From NCBI GenBank assembly GCA_937969125.1, contig CALBVA010000167.1:1-8957 (forward strand): a stretch of DNA of 8,957 nt, given 5' to 3'. This DNA comes from an uncultured Verrucomicrobiales bacterium. Its GTDB lineage: Bacteria; Verrucomicrobiota; Verrucomicrobiia; Verrucomicrobiales; Akkermansiaceae. Both the position numbers and the translations under genes were made by a program. The notes below the pieces were generated by a model. It was not told the DNA's origin. It worked only from the letters and a program-made list of their open reading frames with translations, and ran no database searches. Shown here piece by piece: positions 1-6,770 of the stretch (the stretch's first letter is position 1; every line of letters starts with the position of its first letter).

Positions 1-31
1 TGCTACGGATCCGTATGGCCCGTGGTGTGGG

Positions 32-54
32 GGCGGGAGTTAAAACCTCCCGCC
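32..54. other. Hairpin spanning the end of the DUF7079-like gene
   Basis: A perfect 8-bp inverted repeat (GGCGGGAG at 32-39 and CTCCCGCC at 47-54) encloses a 7-base loop holding the stop codon of the minus-strand gene. It could halt transcription from either side, but no T-tract follows on either strand, so it is not a canonical intrinsic terminator. A second short palindrome (TACGGATCCGTA, 4-15) lies just beyond it. Confidence 0.4.
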
Positions 55-438
55 TACCCGATTAGCCATAGTTTTTCTATTGCGCTGAATTAGCTCGGAT
101 ACGCTTACCCAGTGATCTCGAACCATCGGCCACTGCACCAACGGAAGCCGGAACACAGGTCGCTTGTTCAGCCGAGGTTCGATAGACCCTCTGAGCCACT
201 CGCGATCGAATCCTGCCCACTCTCCAGCTACGCTTCGGAGATTCCAAATCAGCACAGGATACACCTCGTGTCTTAGGATGTCCTCAATGTCCTGAATCGA
301 ATATGGGGATGAAGCCAAAACGCTGGCAATCCTCTCATAATCGGAGCCGTCTAGTTCGGTATCGAGGAAAAAATCTGAAAGCGCCTCCCACACTGGCAAT
401 CGCTCCTCAATGATAGATGATGTGCTAGCGAGGCTCAT
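40..438 (-). CDS. DUF7079-like small protein
   Basis: A 132-residue soluble protein with no signal peptide or membrane segment. The N-terminal half is acidic and helical (VWEALSDFFLDTEL near residues 16-29, then SSPYSIQDIEDILRHEV near 43-59), followed by the motif VAGEWAGFD at 70-78. This order is what I remember of the DUF7079 family, which has no assigned biochemical function. Such proteins are often seen beside toxin-immunity or other accessory loci, so an immunity-like role is possible but not shown. The ATG at 438 is the natural start, because the family similarity begins within about 15 residues of it. No Shine-Dalgarno sequence precedes it. Only about ten bases separate the start from the 3' end of a degenerate group II intron, so the gene's original promoter has probably been displaced. 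The C-terminus is basic (NRKTMANRVGGRF). Confidence 0.75.
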   Translation of the reverse strand: MSLASTSSIIEERLPVWEALSDFFLDTELDGSDYERIASVLASSPYSIQDIEDILRHEVYPVLIWNLRSVAGEWAGFDREWLRGSIEPRLNKRPVFRLPLVQWPMVRDHWVSVSELIQRNRKTMANRVGGRF

Positions 439-448
439 TCTTGGGGCG

Positions 449-520
449 ATTGAGGTAGGGACACTGATTACTCAGTGCCCCCTCGCAGATCCCGGCGTGC
501 GGAATTACCGCACCGGGCTC
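449..520 (-). ncRNA. Group II intron domains V and VI
   Basis: Domain V runs from 520 to 488 on the minus strand: it opens GAGCCCGG, with the catalytic AGC triad at 519-517. The upper stem (512-508 with 498-502) is capped by a TAATT loop, there is a two-base bulge (497-496), and the closing strand is CCGGGATC. Domain VI (about 485-452) has stem CACTGA/TCAGTG capped by the GNRA-type loop GTAA, then a G-rich/C-rich lower stem and an unpaired A at 456. One detail is off: the base opposite the G of the AGC triad is A (490) rather than the usual U, possibly decay. The RNA otherwise looks better preserved than the protein-coding part. I made this assignment by reading the fold, not from a covariance model. 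Confidence 0.75.
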
Positions 521-669
521 CTCTCAGGACGCGCAGTGAGAGCAACGTCAGTATCCGGTTTATTATTGATTAAGATCATGCAGGTTTGCTTCCACTTGGC
601 AAGGTCGCTTGCACTGGCTTTTCCACAATCCTTGGCAAGGGTAGATCCCAATGTTTCAATCGCCTGCTA

Positions 670-958
670 AATTCGCGAGTTCCCTCGGACGCCATAGTAG
701 TTCCAATACACTCTCAGTTTACATCGCAGGACGACGGGTAAGTCGAGTAGCTTCACACTTCGTGAGCCGCAGACACGAAATGTTCGAGGGGATCAACATT
801 AGTTTAGAAAGAGATGAACAAGGATTCCACAAAACTCAAGCTCTCCCATCCTTCACGACCGATGGATCGGCACGAAAGTCGATTATCTCAATGAGTTTGG
901 TCTGCTCTGGCTGACACTTGTGCCATTTCCCCTCAAAATAAGGACCAACCGGAAAGTG
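670..958 (-). pseudogene. ltrA: Remnant of group II intron reverse transcriptase/maturase
   Basis: Two reading frames must be joined to recover the similarity. In the first (958 to about 841) the peptide QPEQTKLIEIIDF matches the conserved block usually read as HPEKTRLIEFGRF downstream of the RT active site; it ends at a TGA (838-836). In the other frame EFCGILVHLF (from 837) corresponds to FEFLGFTH, and after two stops CKLRVYWNYYGVRGNSR (about 723-673) corresponds to the maturase block KLRGYWNYYGV.GNS. A TAG (669-667) follows, and the maturase C-terminus beyond it is unrecognisable. The YADD active site and the N-terminal RT blocks are missing. At least one frameshift and several stops show that the gene is dead. 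The short plus-strand ORFs over this interval are chance readings. Confidence 0.72.
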
Positions 959-1001
959 CTTCCGGACTTGTCAGAACTCTCCCCTTCTCTAGGTTTGAGC
1001 C

Positions 1002-1805
1002 GTGGCCTTTCTGGAACTTCACGACCTCAAAACCCACTTCCCGGTCAAGGGAGGTGCTTTAATTTCCAAAACCATCGACACCATCAAAGCCGTCGATGGC
1101 GTAGATCTCTCGATTGAAAAAGGTGAAATCCTCGGCCTTGTCGGTGAGTCCGGCTGTGGCAAGTCCACCCTCTCCCGCACCGTGATGCAGCTCCAGCCGG
1201 CCACCTCCGGCAAGGTGATCCTCGATGGAGAGGATCTGACTGCACTGCCCAAGGAAATCGTGCGTCAGCGTCGCCTAGACTTCCAGATGGTCTTCCAGGA
1301 TCCCTACGCTTCGCTAAATCCTCGCATGACGATCTTCTCTACCCTCGCAGAGGCGATCTGCCAACGCCACCCGGATCTCAAAAAGTCCGACGACCTCACC
1401 GGAAAAGTGGTGGAGCTGATGGCCACGGTAGGATTGGACTCGCGCCACATGCGGAAGTATCCTCACGAATTTTCCGGCGGACAGCGGCAGCGCATCGCGA
1501 TCGCCCGCGCCCTCGCCCCGGAACCAAAGCTCGTCATCGCCGATGAACCGGTCTCCGCCCTCGATGTCTCGATCCAGTCTCAGATTCTCAATCTCCTCCT
1601 CGACCTAAAGGCCAAGCTCGGCCTCACCATGATCTTCATCTCGCACGATCTCTCGGTGGTGCGATACATCGCCGATAATATTGCGGTGATGTATGCCGGA
1701 AAGATTGTTGAATATGGCGAGGCCGACGAAGTCTTCCACAATCCCAAGGATGACTACACGAAGCGACTTCTCTCCGCGATCCCGCACATGAAGGCCACGG
1801 CCTAA
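1002..1805 (+). CDS. oppF: Oligopeptide/dipeptide ABC transporter ATP-binding protein (OppF/DppF type)
   Basis: A 267-residue cytoplasmic ATPase that would couple ATP hydrolysis to import of peptides or related solutes through an OppBC-type membrane pair. Visible motifs are Walker A GESGCGKS at 48-55, Q-loop VFQDP around Q99, signature FSGGQRQR at 157-164, Walker B LVIADE at 177-182, D-loop SALD, and switch histidine H215 in ISHD. The opening LELHDLKTHFPVKGG is the usual start of OppF/DppF proteins. The tail DYTKRLLSAIP matches their short C-terminal region, so the protein looks full length. The GTG at 1002 is set by an in-frame TGA at 996-998. No ribosome-binding site is evident. No OppA, B, C or D gene is in the window. 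The upstream side is occupied by a broken group II intron, so the gene may have been cut off from its operon or may always have stood alone. DppF, or a transporter of another small solute, is equally possible. Confidence 0.9.
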   Translation: MAFLELHDLKTHFPVKGGALISKTIDTIKAVDGVDLSIEKGEILGLVGESGCGKSTLSRTVMQLQPATSGKVILDGEDLTALPKEIVRQRRLDFQMVFQDPYASLNPRMTIFSTLAEAICQRHPDLKKSDDLTGKVVELMATVGLDSRHMRKYPHEFSGGQRQRIAIARALAPEPKLVIADEPVSALDVSIQSQILNLLLDLKAKLGLTMIFISHDLSVVRYIADNIAVMYAGKIVEYGEADEVFHNPKDDYTKRLLSAIPHMKATA

Positions 1806-1836
1806 AACCTTTCGATCACTGACACCTCTTACTTCA

Positions 1837-2202
1837 ATGAACCCCGAAATTTACAAACTCATCCACCTCGTGGGAATCATCGTCACCTTCCTAGGCATCG
1901 GCTCGCTCATCAGTGCGGACGCCAAGAAACCCGCCGCCATGCGTGCGCCCGCGATGATTCACGGAATCGGATTGCTTCTTCTCCTGGTCAGTGGATTTGG
2001 CCTGCAAGCCAAGGTTCACAAGGTCTGGCCTGCCTGGATGGTCTTGAAAGTGGTCATCCTTCTCGCCCTCGGTGCCTTGATCGTGCTCATCAAGCGGAAG
2101 GTTCTCCCTCCCATCGCGATTTACCTTATCGCCATTGTTCTCGGAGGAATCGCCGCATACCTCGGCTTTTCGAACGGCGTGGTGAGCGGCGTGGGACTCT
2201 AA
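1837..2202 (+). CDS. Small four-helix membrane protein of unknown function
   Basis: A 121-residue integral membrane protein with four predicted helices at about residues 7-25, 39-57, 67-85 and 91-110. Short polar loops separate them (ADAKKPAAMRAP, KVHKVWPA, KRKVLPP). The three loops and their basic residues fit a compact bundle in the inner membrane. It resembles uncharacterised small membrane proteins of the general SirB2/CopD-like shape, but I recognise no catalytic or metal-binding motif, and I assign no function. It begins 31 bases after the oppF-like gene on the same strand with no terminator between them, so the two are probably co-transcribed. The ATG at 1837 has no Shine-Dalgarno sequence upstream. 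Confidence 0.8.
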   Translation: MNPEIYKLIHLVGIIVTFLGIGSLISADAKKPAAMRAPAMIHGIGLLLLLVSGFGLQAKVHKVWPAWMVLKVVILLALGALIVLIKRKVLPPIAIYLIAIVLGGIAAYLGFSNGVVSGVGL

Positions 2203-2208
2203 CGTGGC

Positions 2209-2225
2209 GGCGCTATTCTAGCGCC
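2209..2225. terminator. Hairpin between convergent genes
   Basis: A perfect 7-bp stem (GGCGCTA / TAGCGCC) with loop TTC lies between the stop of the membrane-protein gene (2202) and the stop of the MoeB-rhodanese gene (2246). It is well placed to end transcription from both sides. No T-run follows on either strand, so it is a weak or factor-assisted terminator at best. Confidence 0.45.
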
Positions 2226-2245
2226 ATCCCTCCGGAAAAAAGAAC

Positions 2246-3355
2246 TCAACGCCCTTCTTCGAGGAGCCACTGCTTCATCCCACCCACGACATTCGTCACG
2301 TCTTCGAAGCCGTTCTCCAGCATCCAGCTTCCGGCGCGATGACTGCGCATCCCGGCAGCACAGAGCACGAGATACTTCGTATCCTTAGAAAGGTTCGTCG
2401 CCGCGTCGGGCCAGCCGCTGAGCGGCACTAGTTTGGCCGAGGGGATATTGGCCATCGAGTGCTCGTCCAGCTCGCGGACATCGAGGAGGATTCCCTCGAA
2501 GCCCTCTTCAAGGATTTCACGTAATTCGAGAGTGGAGATTTCTGGTAAGGCAGTCATTTCAGATTCGGATGATGAGGTGAGTGATTCTTCGGTCAGGTTG
2601 GGATTGTCTCCACAGAGAGGACAATGCGGATCCTTCTTGATCTTGATCTCACGGAAGGAGGAATCGAGCGCATGATAGTGCACCAGCCTTCCAAGCGGCG
2701 GTTTGCCGAGACCGGCGAGGAGTTTGATCGCCTCCATTGCCTGCAGGCTGCCAATGACACCCGGGAGCACGCCCAGGACTCCGGCTTCTCCTCACGTCGG
2801 CACCGTGCCTTCCGGCGGAGCTTCGGGGAGCAGGCAGCGGTAGCACGGCCCACCGAGATGCGGTGCGAAGGTCGTGAATTGTCCCTCAAACTGGAAGATC
2901 GCTCCATGAATAAGGGGCTTCTTGAGAAAGAATGCGAAGTCATTGGCCGCGAAGCGCGTAGGGAAATTATCCGAGCCATCGAGCAGGGCATCGTAGTCCG
3001 AAAGCAGCTCGCGCGCATTCGCCGCCGTGAAGCGCCCCTCGTGTGTCACGACCTCAACATGTGGATTCACCTGCTGAAGACGCGCCCTGGCACTGTCCAG
3101 TTTCGGGCGACCCACCCAGTCCGTGTCATGCAGGATCTGGCGATGGAGATTGGTAAGATCCACAACATCCGGATCGATGATGCCGATCCTCCCCACTCCA
3201 GCCGCCGCGAGATAAAGAAGAGCCGGAGAGCCCAGCCCGCCACTGCCGATGCAGAGGATGGACGAAGCTCTCAGCCGCTCCTGCCCGGCTTCACCAATCT
3301 GCCCCAGCATGATCTGGCGGGAGTAGCGGGCCTGTTCCTCTGAAGTGAGTGACAT
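2246..3355 (-). CDS. moeB: MoeB/ThiF-type adenylyltransferase fused to rhodanese, with in-frame TGA (probable selenocysteine)
   Basis: Read through one TGA at 2794-2792, this is a 369-residue E1-like enzyme that would adenylate the C-terminal glycine of a sulfur-carrier protein (MoaD/ThiS type) and supply sulfur through its rhodanese domain, as MoeZ and MOCS3/Uba4 do. The MoeB domain shows R13 (RYSRQ), ATP loop GSGGLGSP at 37-44, DLTNLHRQ at 66-73, K85, and LLDGSDN at 124-130. Paired zinc CxxC motifs lie at 171/174 and 245/248. The rhodanese domain (about 272-369) has active-site loop CAAGMRS with C332. Both halves are in the same frame, and the TGA is codon 188. It precedes GEAGVLGVLPGVIGSLQ, where homologues read C-x-E/T-A-G-V (E. 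coli MoeB Cys187, ThiF Cys184, and the Uba4 active-site Cys). The position and the intact flanks favour selenocysteine over decay. If TGA is a true stop, an inactive 187-residue fragment results. The gene is divergent from NAD kinase and no other molybdopterin or thiamine gene is nearby. Confidence 0.85.
2760..2784 (-). promoter_or_regulatory. Candidate bacterial SECIS stem-loop downstream of the TGA
   Basis: Counting from the base after the TGA, bases 15-20 (CCTGGG) pair with 27-32 (CCCGGG) as a 6-bp stem with one G-U pair and a 6-base loop CGTGCT. The loop starts 20 bases after the TGA, and G is its second base. This meets the usual description of bacterial SECIS elements as I know it: loop 16-37 bases from UGA, 3-14-base loop, stem of at least 4 bp, G among the first two loop bases. 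A competing fold pairs CCGGAG (8-13) with CTCCCGG around a GG-containing loop. The sequence also encodes the conserved VLGVLPG segment and is GC-rich, so part of the fold may be coincidental. Confidence 0.45.
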
Positions 3356-3432
3356 GCGGGGACGATGTTGCGGGCGCGGCAGGGAATCAAGGAACGATTG
3401 CCGGACCAGCCCTGCGGTGTTAGATCTCTTGC

Positions 3433-4290
3433 GTGAGAGTCGCGATTGTCGCCCACCCCTATAAAGCTGATGCTCCGATGGCGCTGCGGCGGGTCATGAA
3501 AAGCCTCTCAGAAAGAGGCATCGAAGTCGTCCTGGAACCACAAACTGCGGGACTAGTCGATCAGGAGGGCGTGGAGGATTTCACAGCCAATGCGGACCTC
3601 GTCATCTCCCTCGGCGGAGACGGCACTCTACTGGAGACCCTTCACCGCATCGGACCAACCACCATCCCCATCGCCGGAGTGAATATCGGCACCCTCGGCT
3701 TCCTCACTGCGTGTAAGGATGAGGAGATCGATCAACTCAGCGACCACCTCGCCAAGGGTGAGATGAACATCGTGGAGCGCAGTATGCTGAAAGTGGAAAT
3801 GATCGAGGAAGGCGGTACCGCCCACGAATTTCTGGCGCTCAATGAAGCCGTCCTCATGCGTGGCGAAACCGGCCGCCTGGTCTCTCTGGAGGCCCGCGTG
3901 GATGGCGAGCTGCTGAATCACTACCGCGCCGATGGTCTCATTGTCGCCACTCCCACCGGCTCTACGGCCTACTCAATGGCAGCTGGCGGACCTCTGCTGG
4001 GGCCGCACGCCGGGGTCTTTGTCATCACCCCGATTTGCCCGCACAGCATGAGCAATCGCTCCCTCGTGGTGGGTGAGAAATCAGTCATCGAGCTCTCGCC
4101 CAGCGGAAACGGCGAGGAGCCCATCCTCTTCTCGGTCGATGGCCGGGACATCCTGCGCATCCAGGCCGATAGCATCGTGCGGGTGAGCTGCCATGAGCAA
4201 TCACTCCGCCTCGTCAGACTGCCAGGCCATTCCTTCTACGAGACCCTTCGACAGAAGCTCCACTGGCACGGCGGCTCGACAGATCCCTGA
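3433..4290 (+). CDS. nadK: NAD kinase
   Basis: A 285-residue cytoplasmic enzyme that phosphorylates NAD to NADP using ATP or polyphosphate. The diagnostic motifs are all present: GGDGT at 61-65 in ISLGGDGTLL, GVNIGTLGFL at 82-91, LNEAV with the NE pair at 137-138, and the nucleotide-binding block TPTGSTAYSMAAGGP at 173-187. A later SVDGRD segment (234-239) also belongs to the family fold. Length and motif spacing are normal. The GTG at 3433 is chosen because it keeps the first beta strand MRVAIVAHPYK, which the next ATG (3478) would remove. No ribosome-binding site is visible. It is divergent from the MoeB-rhodanese gene (77 bases apart) and convergent with rimO (29 bases between stops). A long-spaced inverted repeat GGCGGC (4270-4275) / GCCGCC (4311-4316) overlaps its 3' end and is too loose to call a terminator. 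Confidence 0.95.
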   Translation: MRVAIVAHPYKADAPMALRRVMKSLSERGIEVVLEPQTAGLVDQEGVEDFTANADLVISLGGDGTLLETLHRIGPTTIPIAGVNIGTLGFLTACKDEEIDQLSDHLAKGEMNIVERSMLKVEMIEEGGTAHEFLALNEAVLMRGETGRLVSLEARVDGELLNHYRADGLIVATPTGSTAYSMAAGGPLLGPHAGVFVITPICPHSMSNRSLVVGEKSVIELSPSGNGEEPILFSVDGRDILRIQADSIVRVSCHEQSLRLVRLPGHSFYETLRQKLHWHGGSTDP

Positions 4291-4319
4291 TGTGGTAGAG
4301 CTTGGAAAGTGCCGCCACC

Positions 4320-5693
4320 TTAGCTCGCGACGAGATCGTATCCGCGGTGGTCCTTGACCTCCACCTCCAGAAAGTCGCCCACCTCGGAATCAATGGGCAC
4401 GAAAATGCGTCCATCGATGTCCGGGGCGTCCCACATCGAGCGGGCAATTCCCTCTTCTTCCACCAGCACACGGCGGGTCTTCCCGAGTTGGCGCTCATTG
4501 ACATCCTGCGCCACCTCATCAATGGCGGAAGAAAGCTCGCGGTGACGCTTCTTCTTCGTCGCGTGGTGGACGTGGTCAGTCATCTTGTGAGCACGAGTCC
4601 CCTCTTCCTTGGAATACTGGAAGATGCCGCAACGCTCGAACTTGAAGGTCTTGATGAACTCCAACAGCTCCTCGTGATCGGCATCGGTCTCGCCCGGGAA
4701 GCCGGTGATGAAGGTGGTGCGGATGGCGAGGTCCGGGATGCCATCGCGCATGCGCTGGAGGAGATCGCGGATGTATTGCCCGTCGGTCTTCCGGTTCATC
4801 TTCGCGAGCATTTGATCGGAAATATGCTGGAGCGGAATATCGACGTAGCGGGCGACTTTGGGACACTCGGCAATGGTCTGGATAAGCTCGTCCGACCAAT
4901 GCGCCGGGTGCGTGTAGAGGAGTCGGATCCAGAAGTCGCCCTCCAGTTCATTGAGCGCACGCAAGAGTGAGGCCAAGGACTCCCCGCGGGTGGAATCGAC
5001 GCCAGAGGTCGGCTTTGGCCGATTCCCAATCCCCTGCCACTTATCCATCCCGAAATAAGTCGTATCCTGTGAGATGAGATTGATCTCCTTCACCCCTTGG
5101 GCAATGAGGCCCTTCGCCTCGCGCACGATCGATTCCTGGGTGCGGGAGCGGTGCTGGCCGCGAATCTTCGGGATGATGCAGAAAGCACAGGTGTGATTAC
5201 ATCCTTCCGCGATCTTGATATAAGCCATGTGACCCGGCGTCAGACGAAAACGGGGCGTGGTGTAGTCCGGGATGTAGCGTGACTTCGCGGTCACAGTATC
5301 GAGCGATCCCTCCTCGCTATGATCCCGCGTGAGGGTCTGCTTCACAATCGAAGCCACCTCGGTAATTTGGTCCAGGCCGATGAAGGCATCGACCTCCGGC
5401 AGCAGACCGGGGAGATCCTTTTGGAACCGCTGGGAAAGGCAACCGGCCACAATGATCTTCTGTTTCTCGCGCGCGGGATCTTCCTGGCGCGCATTAACCG
5501 CCTCGATGATGGTGCCGACTGACTCATCCTTCGCGACATCGATAAAAGAGCAGGTATTGATGATGAGCGCATCCGCCAACTCAGGATCCGGGACGAGGGT
5601 CATCCCCTCATCCTGCAGGTGTCCGAGCATGATTTCGGAGTCGATAAGGTTCTTGGCACAGCCAAGTGAGATGAGTCCGATCTGGGTGGGCAT
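4320..5693 (-). CDS. rimO: Ribosomal protein uS12 methylthiotransferase RimO
   Basis: A 457-residue radical-SAM methylthiotransferase that adds a methylthio group to the conserved aspartate of ribosomal protein S12. The N-terminal MTTase domain opens IGLISLGCAKNLIDSE and holds the three auxiliary-cluster cysteines C12, C48 and C85. The radical-SAM motif CNHTCAFC gives C165, C169 and C172, followed by IPKIRGQHRSR, which is characteristic of RimO rather than the tRNA enzyme MiaB. The C-terminal TRAM domain (about 395-457) binds the substrate. A glycine- and proline-rich stretch (about 220-238) between ISQDTTYFGMD and LASLLRAL is longer than I expect for the family and probably forms a surface loop. 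The ATG at 5693 matches the family N-terminus and lacks a Shine-Dalgarno sequence. A terminator-like hairpin lies only some 32 bases upstream. Confidence 0.95.
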   Translation of the reverse strand: MPTQIGLISLGCAKNLIDSEIMLGHLQDEGMTLVPDPELADALIINTCSFIDVAKDESVGTIIEAVNARQEDPAREKQKIIVAGCLSQRFQKDLPGLLPEVDAFIGLDQITEVASIVKQTLTRDHSEEGSLDTVTAKSRYIPDYTTPRFRLTPGHMAYIKIAEGCNHTCAFCIIPKIRGQHRSRTQESIVREAKGLIAQGVKEINLISQDTTYFGMDKWQGIGNRPKPTSGVDSTRGESLASLLRALNELEGDFWIRLLYTHPAHWSDELIQTIAECPKVARYVDIPLQHISDQMLAKMNRKTDGQYIRDLLQRMRDGIPDLAIRTTFITGFPGETDADHEELLEFIKTFKFERCGIFQYSKEEGTRAHKMTDHVHHATKKKRHRELSSAIDEVAQDVNERQLGKTRRVLVEEEGIARSMWDAPDIDGRIFVPIDSEVGDFLEVEVKDHRGYDLVAS

Positions 5694-5724
5694 GGGAAGA
5701 AAATGGGTGGCGTTGAGAAACAGT

Positions 5725-5763
5725 GGAAAAAGAAGAGGCCTCCGGCATAAGCACGGAGACCTC
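5725..5763 (-). terminator. Intrinsic terminator after the GYF-domain gene
   Basis: On the minus strand GAGGTCTCCG pairs with CGGAGGCCTC across a 9-base loop, giving a 10-position stem with one mismatch (5763-5735). It is followed directly by the T-rich tract TTCTTTTTCC. This is a good rho-independent terminator for the upstream membrane-protein gene, whose stop is about 30 bases before it. It also sits just ahead of rimO, so readthrough here could set rimO expression. Confidence 0.75.
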
Positions 5764-5792
5764 GAAAGACAAGAAATAGGGCTGGGTAGGGC

Positions 5793-6770
5793 CTAATACA
5801 TGTTGGGCAGGCTGGCATTGCCTGGAGCAGCACCCTGGCCAGAGGCGTTGCGGGCATCCTGGGAGGCATTCACAACAGCGCAGAGTTTGGCGGTCATCAC
5901 GAACAGTAGAATCAAGTTCACGAGAGAGGCGATGATTCCAAGCAAGGGGATAATACCGACAACAGCGCAAATACAGAAAGTCAGAAACAGACCTTCCGAA
6001 GCCGAAGGAAGATTGGCCAAATTACTATGACTGGTCCTAATACGGTTCCAGTCCTGCGACCAGCCGTAGTAGGCCACAAACATCCAGTAGATATTAAAAA
6101 GGGGGATAAATAGGAATCCAACCGCCTTTCCAGGGGTCGTCCTTGCTCCTCCGGGTTGGAGAAGGGCCCATGCCCTATGAAGGACAATGAGAGCCATGAT
6201 GTAGGCGACCATGAGGAAGATAACGCCAGCTCCCATAGCGAGAAGGGCACCAATCTCGCTACCGGATGGGCCAGAGACAGCTTGGCTGTTAATGCGTTCG
6301 ACCTCGCGATTAAACTGCTCCAGATCCTCCGCCGTCTCCCAGTTCCGGTCCAGACGCTGATAACTTGAAACCCTGGTGGAGGTGGATGAGGTGATTATCG
6401 CTATGGCAACACCAAAGATGACAATTCCAATGAGGAAGAAGGCCAGAAATTTACCAAAGGAGCAGCGTTTAAGCACCGGAATCGGATAGCTCCCTCCAGC
6501 CGTCGCCATCCCACCTCCAGGCATCCCGACAGCGGGCGGGGCATAGGGATTTGCGCCTCCACCGGACGCAGGTGGCACGACGGCTTGAGCGGGAGCATTG
6601 AAAACGCCATCGACCTGTCCGGCGGCGGTCCAATTGGCCATCCCGTCATGCCAGATGAGGGTGCTTGATTGAATCTGACCTCCCGCAGCGAGCATCTGGA
6701 TCTGCTGAAAAGAGACGGGCCCCTGCTGTTGCTGCTGGGCGTCGGCGTAAAACCATTGAGTGTCTTGCAT
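5793..6770 (-). CDS. GYF-domain (DUF4339) membrane protein
   Basis: A 325-residue protein. The N-terminal GYF_2/DUF4339 domain (about 4-57) shows the family pattern WFYADAQQQQQGPVSFQQIQML then LIWHDGMANW. Such domains are thought to bind proline-rich or protein partners, and this one should face the cytoplasm since there is no signal peptide. A low-complexity Gly/Pro/Ala linker (58-98) leads to four hydrophobic segments at about 106-127, 173-201, 216-236 and 260-297. The loop between the first two is polar and charged (130-170). The C-terminal tail is Ala/Gly/Asn-rich and ends LPNMY. The membrane part resembles the DUF4328-like or inner-membrane regions often joined to GYF_2 domains. The exact function is unknown. 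The ATG at 6770 is the only sensible start and begins just before the GYF domain. The gene ends at a good intrinsic terminator. Confidence 0.88.
   Translation of the reverse strand: MQDTQWFYADAQQQQQGPVSFQQIQMLAAGGQIQSSTLIWHDGMANWTAAGQVDGVFNAPAQAVVPPASGGGANPYAPPAVGMPGGGMATAGGSYPIPVLKRCSFGKFLAFFLIGIVIFGVAIAIITSSTSTRVSSYQRLDRNWETAEDLEQFNREVERINSQAVSGPSGSEIGALLAMGAGVIFLMVAYIMALIVLHRAWALLQPGGARTTPGKAVGFLFIPLFNIYWMFVAYYGWSQDWNRIRTSHSNLANLPSASEGLFLTFCICAVVGIIPLLGIIASLVNLILLFVMTAKLCAVVNASQDARNASGQGAAPGNASLPNMY

Larger units (their letters stand above)
449..960 (-). mobile_element. 5'-truncated, degenerate group II intron
   Basis: The minus strand carries, in the right order, pieces of a group II intron reverse transcriptase/maturase C-terminal region (about 958-670) and then a domain V plus domain VI RNA (520-449). 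The 3' end is placed at 449, where domain VI ends in ...TACCTCAAT and its unpaired A (456) is the eighth base from the end, as expected of a branch point. The 5' part (domains I-III, most of the reverse transcriptase) is absent: the oppF-like gene starts at 1002. Loss of the 5' part is the classic result of incomplete reverse transcription during retrohoming, although later deletion would look the same. The right boundary is uncertain within about 958-1001. The element cannot splice or move. Confidence 0.72.

Noticed and set aside
410..1117. Plus-strand ORFs at 410-670, 651-914 and 920-1117
   Set aside because: They overlie the group II intron remnant or the start of the ABC ATPase in other frames. 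They show no recognisable protein pattern, and the minus strand explains the sequence.
2624..3343. 239-residue plus-strand ORF antisense to MoeB
   Set aside because: It lies entirely opposite the MoeB domain and has an arginine-rich, featureless composition typical of a shadow frame.
2246..3355. Two separate genes or a frameshifted MoeB
   Set aside because: The second half is in the same frame as the first: the distance from the TGA at 2794 to the GTG at 2770 is a multiple of three. Residues between them match the family, so it is one gene with a single TGA and not a frameshift or two ORFs.
4270..4316. GGCGGC/GCCGCC inverted repeat as a terminator between nadK and rimO
   Set aside because: The arms are only 6 bp and about 35 bases apart, with no T-tract, so it is too weak to call.
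4302..4970. 222-residue plus-strand ORF antisense to rimO
   Set aside because: It mirrors the rimO coding frame; every conserved motif is on the minus strand.
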